A DNA stretch of 6,385 nt from Lachnospiraceae bacterium (GTDB lineage: Bacteria; Bacillota; Clostridia; Lachnospirales; Lachnospiraceae), in contig VSNR01000218.1 in NCBI GenBank assembly GCA_009774345.1, positions 1 through 6,385 on the forward strand. The letters are read 5' to 3'. The position numbers were made by a program, and so were the translations under genes. The notes beneath the pieces were generated by a model. That model made no database searches, was not told the origin of the DNA, and saw only the letters and a list, made by a program, of their open reading frames with translations. This document shows, piece after piece, positions 1 through 5,736 of this stretch (its first letter is position 1; each line of letters begins with the position of its first letter).

Positions 1-25
1 GCATTCTATGGTAGAATTGCGATAA
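1..25 (+). CDS. possible 3' end of an upstream gene (fragment)
   Basis: Reading frame 2 gives HSMVELR followed by TAA at 23-25. A stop here, 33 bases before the next start, would fit the last codons of a preceding operon gene. Frame 1 is also open, to a TGA at 142-144, but that would overlap the next gene by more than 80 bases, so it is less likely. Only a few codons are visible and no family can be named. Confidence 0.2.
3..17. repeat. short perfect inverted repeat ATTCTA-TGG-TAGAAT
   Basis: Two perfect 6-base arms surround a 3-base centre. With one bulged base the arms extend outward to GC...GC (1-20). It lies about 40 bases before the first full gene. It could be an operator-like site or simply part of the upstream gene's coding end. 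No function is claimed. Confidence 0.25.
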
Positions 26-58
26 CTCTTGAATTTGGATGGAAAGGGAATAATTGCA

Positions 59-514
59 ATGAAAATGATTGTACACGACATGCAGGAGGAATCATGGCAG
101 GAGCTTGGCGTAAGGCTTCAGGAAAAGGATATTGTCATCAGTGATGCAGCAGCGTGTACAGGCAGTGAGATTGAGGGTGCAATGGGACGCTGCTGTCAGC
201 TGATTCTGATCAGCCGCTGCGTGTATGGCGGTTTCAGCCCGTTTATTCAGGGTGTGCTGGAGAAGTGCAGAAGGCATTTTGGGCCGTTTCTGGAAATGCG
301 GCATGGCCAGACACATTATGAGGTCAACAGCGGGAATAAGAATACATTTGGCATGGTCTGCTGTTTCTACGGGGAGCATATTACGCCGCAGGAAGAGCAG
401 TCTGCAAGGATTCAGTCTGTGTCGGACGGAATATCATTGCAGGCAAGAGGTGTCAAGATTGTCTTTTATGATACAATTGATAAAATAAGCCAGTTGAAAG
501 GTATCATTTTATAG
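59..514 (+). CDS. flavodoxin-fold protein with shortened FMN/Cys region
   Basis: Product of 151 residues that I assign to the flavodoxin / NADPH-dependent FMN reductase fold. The start at 59 is chosen because GGAAAGGG (41-48) lies at a good distance; an in-frame ATG at 29 has no such site. Visible pieces are an N-terminal strand (MKMIVHDM), a strand plus FMN-loop-like motif at about residues 46-62 (CQLILISRCVYGGFSPF), and a later strand with FYGEHITPQEEQSARI (103-118). From memory, Clostridia relatives carry a CxGCFxCWxKTPGxC segment between the first Asp-containing strand and the SRCxYGGFSPF motif. Here it is missing: VISDAAACTG (26-35) runs almost straight into SEIEGAMG (36-43). Loss of that segment suggests altered or absent flavin/thiol chemistry. 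It is cytoplasmic, with no signal peptide, and precedes a second flavodoxin-like gene by 38 bases, so the two are likely one operon. The fold call is fairly sure; the activity is unknown. Confidence 0.7.
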   Translation: MKMIVHDMQEESWQELGVRLQEKDIVISDAAACTGSEIEGAMGRCCQLILISRCVYGGFSPFIQGVLEKCRRHFGPFLEMRHGQTHYEVNSGNKNTFGMVCCFYGEHITPQEEQSARIQSVSDGISLQARGVKIVFYDTIDKISQLKGIIL

Positions 515-552
515 GATGCCGCGCGGTGTGGAAAGGAGGGGGAATCAGTGTA

Positions 553-1194
553 ATGATACTGTTTTTGGACGGAGGGTATACACAGACTGCCGGCAATGAA
601 GCGTGCGCAGAACTCATTCAGGAATGCACACAGAAGGAAGCACTGGTCTCGGTTAAGATCGAGGAGAATATGGATTGGAACCGTGTATTCAGAGATCTTG
701 AAGATGCGGATGCCATTGTGCTTGCAGCAGATGTGTATCTGGACAGTGTGCCTTCTTTCGTGCTTCGGTTTCTTGAAAAGGTCGAGCAGGCGGTGATTGG
801 CGGGGAGAGTATCGGCGGCAGATTTTATGCGGTTCTCTATACAGAGCTGTATGAGGGAGAGCAGACCAGTGTAGCGATGGAGGTACTCAAAAATTTCTGC
901 GTACATGCCAATATAACATGGGGGAGAGGTCTTGGAATCGGCGGAAACAAGATAGAGACACTTCTGCGCAAGGACAGTTTCTGGGGCAGACTTCACAAAA
1001 GTACGTCAGATTTCAGGACAGCGTCCTTGCAGGAGCACGCGCTTTTTATCAGGGAAAAAATACAGGGAACAGATGTGTATATCAAGCCGGAAGAAGTGTC
1101 AAGAAAGGGGTATATTCGCAAAATTAATCAAAAAATGAAAAAAAGTAATCGCGTAAAATTCGCTCAAAACGAATGCAAACTGCAAAAAAATTGA
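553..1194 (+). CDS. flavodoxin-like NAD(P)H-dependent oxidoreductase family protein
   Basis: Product of 213 residues. The start at ATG 553 is preceded by a very strong AAAGGAGGGGG (532-542); an in-frame GTG at 526 lies upstream of that site and is unlikely. Flavodoxin-fold signs are a first strand and loop MILFLDGGYTQTAGN (1-15) in place of the usual NGSPR-type phosphate loop, ADAIVLAADVYLDSVPSFVLRFLEK (52-76) matching the second strand/FMN-loop region, and GRFYAVLYTELYEGEQ (89-104) followed by WGRGLGIGGNKI (123-134), which recalls the WGxGxGIGxGEM motif of Clostridia NAD(P)H-dependent oxidoreductases. The last ~30 residues are Lys/Asn-rich and the DNA there is A-rich, so the tail may be a late addition or read-through extension. 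It probably works with the upstream flavodoxin-like protein. The redox role is inferred; the substrate is unknown. Confidence 0.7.
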   Translation: MILFLDGGYTQTAGNEACAELIQECTQKEALVSVKIEENMDWNRVFRDLEDADAIVLAADVYLDSVPSFVLRFLEKVEQAVIGGESIGGRFYAVLYTELYEGEQTSVAMEVLKNFCVHANITWGRGLGIGGNKIETLLRKDSFWGRLHKSTSDFRTASLQEHALFIREKIQGTDVYIKPEEVSRKGYIRKINQKMKKSNRVKFAQNECKLQKN

Positions 1195-1195
1195 T

Positions 1196-1236
1196 AAAAA
1201 TATCAGCTCTTTCAACAAGAAAAAACAGCTATTTTT
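1196..1236 (+). terminator. weak A/T-rich hairpin, possible terminator
   Basis: Directly after the stop codon, AAAAAT (1196-1201) pairs with ATTTTT (1231-1236), AGCT (1205-1208) with AGCT (1227-1230), and TTTC (1210-1213) with GAAA (1219-1222) around an AACAA loop. The stem has a 3-base bulge and an internal loop, and the T run is part of the stem. This is a weaker terminator than the one near 5370, but it is in the right place to close the flavodoxin operon. Confidence 0.35.
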
Positions 1237-1310
1237 AAGGGATTTGAGCGGAATATGTGGTATTTTGGCGGATGCTGTATAGAAAGCGCAAAAAGTGCGA
1301 TAAGTAAGTG

Positions 1311-1340
1311 TTGCAAGATAAATTGACATTCTTATATAAT
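1311..1340 (+). promoter_or_regulatory. sigma-A type promoter for the Spo0A-like gene
   Basis: TTGCAA (1311-1316) and a perfect TATAAT (1335-1340) are separated by 18 bases. Transcription would start near 1347, giving a leader of about 135 nt before the ATG at 1483. A small hairpin CGCA-AAAAG-TGCG (1287-1299) sits just upstream of the -35 element. Confidence 0.6.
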
Positions 1341-1361
1341 GGACATTGCCAAATCCTGCTA

Positions 1362-1405
1362 GAATTTGTAAGTAAACGTAATTTGGGAGTAGCGTTTATA
1401 AATTC
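1362..1405 (+). repeat. imperfect inverted repeat in the 5' leader of the Spo0A-like gene
   Basis: GAATTT (1362-1367) pairs with AAATTC (1400-1405), and TAAACG (1373-1378) pairs with CGTTTA (1393-1398). Five bases on the left and one on the right form an internal loop; the apical loop is 14 bases (1379-1392). It would fold in RNA from the promoter at 1311-1340, or act as a DNA operator just downstream of the start site. After it come G-rich repeats beginning near 1381, 1423, 1436 and 1447. I do not recognise a known riboswitch class here. Confidence 0.4.
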
Positions 1406-1482
1406 TTTGAGCCAAGATTATGATTGGGAGACGTGATTTGGGTGGCATTTGGCGGTCAATAATAAGAATGGAGGAGAAGCTT

Positions 1483-2028
1483 ATGGAGCAGTTAAACGTA
1501 ATGACACAGCAGGATAACGAGAAAATTTTTAGAATACTCAGCGATTTACTTACAAAAGACAAGGAATTTCAGATTATGATCACCGTTCCAGCGGGTACGA
1601 AGCTTACGAACAGTGAAAACAGCCTGATTAGCAAAAAGACTGACAGCAGACCAGAATCAAATTCCTTGGAAAATGCACATGACTTGGAGAAAGATGTGAC
1701 GGATATGATACACGAGATCGGTGTGCCCGCCCATATCAAAGGGTACCAGTATCTGCGCGAAGCGATTATGATGTCGGTGGAGGATATAGAAATGCTCAAC
1801 TCTATCACCAAGATTCTTTATCCGTCGATCGCAAAGAAATACCAGACAACACCGAGCCGTGTTGAGCGCGCCATACGGCACGCAATCGAAGTAGCATGGA
1901 GCAGAGGGAAAATGGAGACGCTTGATTCGCTTTTCGGATATACGATCAACCTCGGAAAGGGCAAGCCGACAAATTCTGAGTTCATTGCTCTGATAGCAGA
2001 TAAAATAAGACTTCACTACAGAGCATAA
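1483..2028 (+). CDS. stand-alone Spo0A C-terminal (effector) domain protein, no receiver domain
   Basis: Product of 181 residues. The start at 1483 follows GGAGGAG (1470-1476) at ideal spacing; upstream in-frame ATGs at 1420 and 1468 have no ribosome site. Residues from about 70 to the end match the Spo0A DNA-binding domain almost word for word: IHEIGVPAHIKGYQYLREAI (76-95), SITKILYPSIAKKYQTTPSR (107-126), the recognition-helix region VERAIRHAIEVAWSRG (127-142), LFGYTINLGKGKPTNSEFIA (150-169) and DKIRLHY (173-179). A complete Spo0A is about 260-270 residues, with an N-terminal REC domain phosphorylated on Asp. Here there are only ~70 unrelated residues (MTQQDNEKIFRILSDLLTKD..., then a polar Ser/Asn-rich linker) and no Asp-box or phospho-acceptor motif. 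In Bacillus subtilis the receiver domain holds the effector domain inactive, so this protein may bind 0A boxes without phosphorylation, or modulate the true Spo0A. It is not next to spoIVB, the usual spo0A neighbour, so it is probably a paralog. The domain call is very sure; the role is inferred. Confidence 0.93.
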   Translation: MEQLNVMTQQDNEKIFRILSDLLTKDKEFQIMITVPAGTKLTNSENSLISKKTDSRPESNSLENAHDLEKDVTDMIHEIGVPAHIKGYQYLREAIMMSVEDIEMLNSITKILYPSIAKKYQTTPSRVERAIRHAIEVAWSRGKMETLDSLFGYTINLGKGKPTNSEFIALIADKIRLHYRA

Positions 2029-2053
2029 TACAAAGTATAATCCGACAAATTCC

Positions 2054-2083
2054 TTTACATTCCAGCTTCGATTGGTGTATAAT
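2054..2083 (+). promoter_or_regulatory. sigma-A type promoter for glgA-rqcH
   Basis: TTTACA (2054-2059) and a perfect TATAAT (2078-2083) are separated by 18 bases in the 113-base gap after the Spo0A-like gene. Initiation would be near 2090, giving a leader of about 50 nt. Just upstream, TCCGACA (2041-2047) differs by one base from the Spo0A box TTCGACA. No clear terminator separates the upstream gene, so read-through is also possible. Confidence 0.6.
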
Positions 2084-2141
2084 AACTATAGTGTAACTTT
2101 ATTCGCAGCACTGAGATGAGTGTGGAAAGGGATTTGATAGT

Positions 2142-3590
2142 ATGAAAAACATTTTATTTGTGGCTTCAGAGGGTGTACCATTTATTAAGACGGGAGGACT
2201 TGCGGATGTGGTAGGTTCACTTCCCAAATACTATGATAAAAGATACTTTGATGCGAGGGTAGTCTTACCCAAGTACATGTGTATGTCTGATAATATGAAA
2301 TCGCTGATGCAGTACAGGACGCATTTCTATCTGGATTTTATGGGGCAGAGCGAGTATGTGGGCGTACTTGAAGCACAGTATGATGGCATCACATATTATT
2401 TTATTGATAATGAGAAAATGTTTGGAGGGTTTAAGCCGTACAGCGATGATCATATAGGGGAGATCACGAAGTTTGTATTTTTTTCAAAGGCAGCATTGTC
2501 GATTTTGCCGGTAGTCGGGTTTAAACCGGATATTGTACATTGCCACGACTGGCAGGCAGCGATCATTCCTGTGTATTTGAAAGAGAGATTTGCCAAGGGC
2601 GAATTTTATCAGGGCATGAAGACGATAATGACCATCCATAACCTTAAATTTCAGGGAATTTATGACATCAAGACCGTTCAGCACATCACAGGTCTTGACG
2701 GTTCTTATTTTGCACCTGACAAACTGGGATACTTTAAAGATGGAAACCTTTTAAAGGGTGGACTTACTTATGCAGATGCGATTACGACAGTAAGTGCAAC
2801 CTACGCAGAGGAGATTAAGACGGAATTTTACGGCGAGAAACTCAATGGACTCCTCACAGCGAGAACACACGATCTCAGAGGTATTGTAAACGGTATCGAC
2901 TATGAGGAATACAATCCAGATACCGACCAGTACATTGTACATCATTACAATGCATCTAATTTCAGAAAAGAGAAAGTAAAGAATAAGAGAGACCTGCAAA
3001 AACAGCTTGGTCTGGAAGAGAGTGACAAGAAAATGATGGTAGGCATTGTGTCAAGACTTACCGATCAGAAAGGCATGGATCTTGTTGCGTACATTATGGA
3101 TGAACTGTGCAGCAAGGATGATATCCAGCTGGTAGTGCTTGGAACAGGCGAGGAGCGCTATGAGAATATGTTCCGCCATTTTGACTGGAAATATCATGGC
3201 AAGGTTTCTGCAAATATTTTTTATTCAGAGGAGCTTTCTCACAGAATTTATGCGTCATGCGATGCATTTTTAATGCCGTCACTGTTTGAGCCATGCGGCC
3301 TCAGCCAATTGATGTCACTGCGCTATGGAACCGTTCCCATTGTAAGGGAGACAGGCGGACTCAAGGATACCGTAGAGCCATATAATGAATATGAAAATAA
3401 AGGTACTGGATTTAGCTTTGTAAACTACAATGCACATGAAATGCTCAATACTATCCGGTACGCAGAGCAGGTATACTATGACAGAAAGCGCGAGTGGAAC
3501 AAGATCGTGGACAGGGCGATGGCGACAGACTTTTCGTGGGGAGTGTCTGCAATGAAGTATCAGGAAATGTATGATTGGATGATAGGATAA
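2142..3590 (+). CDS. glgA: glycogen synthase (ADP-glucose type, GT5)
   Basis: Product of 482 residues, the usual length of bacterial GlgA. It transfers glucose from ADP-glucose to the non-reducing end of an alpha-1,4-glucan in the cytoplasm. The N-terminal GT5 catalytic domain (about 2-240) has the hallmark KTGGLADVVGSLPK (16-29), whose Lys and Gly residues bind the ADP-glucose phosphates, and HCHDWQA (133-139). The C-terminal Rossmann domain (about 295-450) has GIVSRLTDQKG (301-311), with R305 and K310 at the places of the catalytic Arg/Lys pair, and the LFEPCGLSQ motif with E383 as the conserved nucleotide-sugar Glu. A TGGLKDTV motif follows. No key residue is missing. GGAAAGG (2124-2130) precedes the ATG, right after a small hairpin CACT-GAGATG-AGTG (2109-2122). 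No other glg gene is in the window. rqcH follows after four bases, so the two share a transcript. Confidence 0.97.
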   Translation: MKNILFVASEGVPFIKTGGLADVVGSLPKYYDKRYFDARVVLPKYMCMSDNMKSLMQYRTHFYLDFMGQSEYVGVLEAQYDGITYYFIDNEKMFGGFKPYSDDHIGEITKFVFFSKAALSILPVVGFKPDIVHCHDWQAAIIPVYLKERFAKGEFYQGMKTIMTIHNLKFQGIYDIKTVQHITGLDGSYFAPDKLGYFKDGNLLKGGLTYADAITTVSATYAEEIKTEFYGEKLNGLLTARTHDLRGIVNGIDYEEYNPDTDQYIVHHYNASNFRKEKVKNKRDLQKQLGLEESDKKMMVGIVSRLTDQKGMDLVAYIMDELCSKDDIQLVVLGTGEERYENMFRHFDWKYHGKVSANIFYSEELSHRIYASCDAFLMPSLFEPCGLSQLMSLRYGTVPIVRETGGLKDTVEPYNEYENKGTGFSFVNYNAHEMLNTIRYAEQVYYDRKREWNKIVDRAMATDFSWGVSAMKYQEMYDWMIG

Positions 3591-3594
3591 AAAC

Positions 3595-5331
3595 ATGGCA
3601 TTTGACGGAGTGACAATCGCGGGGATTGTCAGTGAACTAAAAGATAAATTAATAGGAAATAGGATTTACAAGATAGCTCAGCCTGAAAAGGATGAGCTAC
3701 TCTTGACTGTAAAGGGAAGCTGTGGGCAGGTCCGGCTACTAATGTCAGCAGATGCATCACTGCCGCTGCTGTATCTGACACAGCAAAATAAGACAAGTCC
3801 CATGACCGCACCGAATTTCTGCATGCTGTTGCGCAAACATCTGCAAAATGCGCGGATTGTGTCTGTGGCTCAGCCGGGATTGGAGAGGATTGTCCGCTTT
3901 GAACTGGAACATCTGAATGAACTGGGTGATCTGTGCAGGAAGTATCTGATTATAGAGCTGATGGGAAAGCACAGCAATATTATATTTTGCGACGACAAAG
4001 ACATGATTATTGACAGCATTAAGCATATTTCGGGAATGGTCAGTTCTGTCAGGGAGGTTTTGCCGGGGCGGATCTATTTTATACCAAAGACACAGGACAA
4101 GGCGGAGCTGCTAGCGTGTACCAAAGACGAGATGGCGGCAGTGCTGCGGGCAAAAAATGTGCCGCTGTTTAAGGCAGTCTATACGGGATTTACAGGAATC
4201 TCGCCAAGTATTGCGCAGGAGCTGTGCTACAGGGCGGGCGTGGATGCCGACTTGCCCAGTGCAGGAGTGGAAGCAGAAGCGCTTGAGCGGATGGCCTCAG
4301 TGCTCACCAGTCTGGCGGAGGATATCAAGAATACAAATTTTGATTACAATGTCGTCTATGAAAATAATCAGCCTGTAGAGTACGCAGCAGTGCGGCTAAG
4401 TTCTTATAAAGAAGAACAGCGCAGGAGATTTGAGAGTGTCTCAGCACTTCTGGAATATTACTATGCCGAGAAAAATACGATCACCCGCATCCGCCAGCGC
4501 TCAGTGGATTTGCGCAAAATCGTTGCGACAGCGCTTGAGCGCAATGTCAAGAAATATGATTTGCAGATAAAACAGCTACAGGATACGGAGAAGAGAGAGA
4601 CTTACAGAGTGTATGGTGAGCTGTTAAATGCCTATGGCTACGGCGTGGAGGCGGGGGCGAAGTCGATGGAAGCCCTGAATTATTATACCGATCAGATGAT
4701 TACGATACCGCTTGACCCGATGCTTTCCGCAGGGGAGAATGCCAAGAAGTATTTCGACAAATATCAGAAATTAAAGCGTACCTATGAAGCATTGACAACG
4801 CTCACCAAAGAGACGAAGGAGGAGATTGATCATCTTTCGTCGATCAGCATCTCCCTCGATATTGCACTCAAGGAGGAGGATCTGGTTCAGATCAAAGAAG
4901 AGCTGATTGAGAGTGGCTACATCCGGCGCAAGGGCGGCACGAAGCGGGAGAAGATTACAAGCAAACCTTTTCATTATCTTAGCAGCGACGGCTATCATAT
5001 CTATGTGGGCAAGAATAATTATCAGAATGAGGAGCTCACCTTTAAATTTGCCACCGGAAACGACTGGTGGTTTCACACAAAGGGAATCCCCGGCTCGCAT
5101 GTCGTGGTGAAGTCCAACGGCGAGGAGCTTCCAGACCGGGTATTTGAGGAGGCTGGCAAACTGGCGGCGCACTATTCTCAGGCAAGAGGACAGGAAAAGG
5201 TAGAGATTGACTATACACAGAAGAAAAATGTCAAGAAGCCAAACGGTTCCAAGCCGGGATTTGTCGTGTACTATACGAATTATTCGCTTGTGATTGATTC
5301 TGATATTGCGGGGATTGTACAGATTGAGTAA
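3595..5331 (+). CDS. rqcH: RqcH, NFACT family ribosome-associated quality control factor
   Basis: Product of 578 residues; B. subtilis RqcH (often annotated fibronectin-binding protein / FbpA) is about 570. It binds 50S subunits blocked by peptidyl-tRNA and recruits tRNA-Ala to add a C-terminal poly-alanine degron. The NFACT-N region opens with MAFDGVTIAGIVSEL and NRIYKIAQPEKDEL, then PNFCMLLRKHL (73-83). At 97-98 lies the Asp-Arg pair needed for tail synthesis in B. subtilis; here it reads Glu-Arg (GLERIVRF), a conservative change. A helical hairpin and coiled coil cover about 285-445. The NFACT-R (DUF814) domain spans about 463-572 with GYHIYVGKNNYQNEELT, DWWFHTKGIPGSHVVV and KPGFVVYYTNY. 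The start is four bases after the glgA stop with only a weak AGGA (3584-3587), which suggests translational coupling to glgA. It is not secreted, since no signal peptide is present. The bidirectional terminator near 5370 ends the transcript. Confidence 0.96.
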   Translation: MAFDGVTIAGIVSELKDKLIGNRIYKIAQPEKDELLLTVKGSCGQVRLLMSADASLPLLYLTQQNKTSPMTAPNFCMLLRKHLQNARIVSVAQPGLERIVRFELEHLNELGDLCRKYLIIELMGKHSNIIFCDDKDMIIDSIKHISGMVSSVREVLPGRIYFIPKTQDKAELLACTKDEMAAVLRAKNVPLFKAVYTGFTGISPSIAQELCYRAGVDADLPSAGVEAEALERMASVLTSLAEDIKNTNFDYNVVYENNQPVEYAAVRLSSYKEEQRRRFESVSALLEYYYAEKNTITRIRQRSVDLRKIVATALERNVKKYDLQIKQLQDTEKRETYRVYGELLNAYGYGVEAGAKSMEALNYYTDQMITIPLDPMLSAGENAKKYFDKYQKLKRTYEALTTLTKETKEEIDHLSSISISLDIALKEEDLVQIKEELIESGYIRRKGGTKREKITSKPFHYLSSDGYHIYVGKNNYQNEELTFKFATGNDWWFHTKGIPGSHVVVKSNGEELPDRVFEEAGKLAAHYSQARGQEKVEIDYTQKKNVKKPNGSKPGFVVYYTNYSLVIDSDIAGIVQIE

Positions 5332-5356
5332 AGAAAATAAAAGAAAAGAATTCATT

Positions 5357-5387
5357 AAAAAATCACTGGGAGAACCAGTGATTTTTT
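5357..5387. terminator. bidirectional Rho-independent terminator
   Basis: AAAAAATCACTGG (5357-5369) pairs perfectly with CCAGTGATTTTTT (5375-5387) around a GAGAA loop. The stem ends in a T run on one strand and, on the other, the A run gives the same. It lies between the convergent rqcH (plus) and the XRE gene (minus), so it can end both transcripts. Confidence 0.92.
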
Positions 5388-5402
5388 ATCACCTACACCT
5401 TT

Positions 5403-5702
5403 TTATGATTCTTTGTTATACTTATCTTTTGTGAGAATACCCTCAATATAAGCTTCAACCCGAACCCGATCAAGGGAATCTAGCTGACTGTAAAGATTGA
5501 TTATTTCTGAATCATCATCCCGTCCGATGTCTGAATGAACTTTCAGGTTTTGTCTGCAATAATCTGTAGGGTCGTTTGTTCGACAAAGTAGGTAATCGGC
5601 AGATACATGAAGTGCATCAGCCATTATCGCAACAGTTTCTCCCTTAGGCATTGTATTTTTTAACTTCCATGATGATATCGTAGCACGTGTTACTCCGAAC
5701 AT
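5403..5702 (-). CDS. XRE-family HTH repressor, N-terminus missing
   Basis: From the first ATG (5702) 99 residues can be read, but homology-like sequence continues upstream on the same frame as LEPCSQRAAE to about 5729, before a TAA at 5745-5747. This is the C-terminal part of an HTH_3/Cro-CI domain: helix 2 QRAAEMFGV (partly upstream of the ATG), recognition helix TRATISSWK (5-13), helix 4 KGETVAIMADALHVSADYLL (20-39). The first helix and any native start are absent, and no ribosome binding site precedes the ATG in a useful place. The tail LDSLDRVRVEAYIEGIL (75-90) is the type found in small repressors of Clostridia prophages and integrative elements. It would normally bind an operator and silence a divergent element gene. 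The loss coincides with the CTAG junction at 5729-5732, so the gene is truncated, either really or by mis-assembly. Family call sure; function of this remnant doubtful. Confidence 0.75.
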   Translation of the reverse strand: MFGVTRATISSWKLKNTMPKGETVAIMADALHVSADYLLCRTNDPTDYCRQNLKVHSDIGRDDDSEIINLYSQLDSLDRVRVEAYIEGILTKDKYNKES

Positions 5703-5728
5703 TTCTGCTGCTCTCTGTGAGCATGGTT

Positions 5729-5732
5729 CTAG
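5729..5732. other. junction where two unrelated genes are both cut (CTAG)
   Basis: On the minus strand the repressor frame stays plausible up to codon CTA (Leu of LEPCSQ). On the plus strand the surface-protein frame looks native from Ser-Ser-Pro (TCT AGC CCA) onward. Both therefore lose their natural 5' parts at the same four bases, and each frame runs on into unrelated sequence of the other gene. Confidence 0.5.
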
Positions 5733-5736
5733 CCCA

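Noticed and set aside
466..996. Minus-strand open frame of 176 codons
   Set aside because: It is antisense to the flavodoxin-like gene, has no ribosome site or domain, and the plus frame shows real family motifs.
1323..1340. TTGACA (1323-1328) as the -35 box for TATAAT (1335-1340)
   Set aside because: Only 6 bases separate them; TTGCAA at 1311-1316 gives the proper 18-base spacing, and no good -10 lies about 17 bases after TTGACA.
1195..1482. Remnant receiver domain upstream of the Spo0A-like gene (frameshifted spo0A)
   Set aside because: The plus frames here are broken by stops and show no REC motifs (acidic pair, phospho-acceptor Asp strand, conserved Lys); the region instead has a promoter and leader, with a clear ribosome site at the short start.
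1966..2052. Repeated 11-mer CCGACAAATTC at 1966 and 2042
   Set aside because: One copy is codons of a conserved Spo0A stretch (KPTNSE); several 11-base matches are expected by chance in a window of this size.
4771..5355. Long minus-strand open frame of 194 codons
   Set aside because: It lies antisense to the well-supported C-terminal half of rqcH and encodes no recognisable domain; it is a shadow frame.
5577..5583. Perfect Spo0A box TTCGACA within the XRE gene
   Set aside because: It lies inside coding sequence with no promoter nearby; a 7-base match of this kind can arise by chance.
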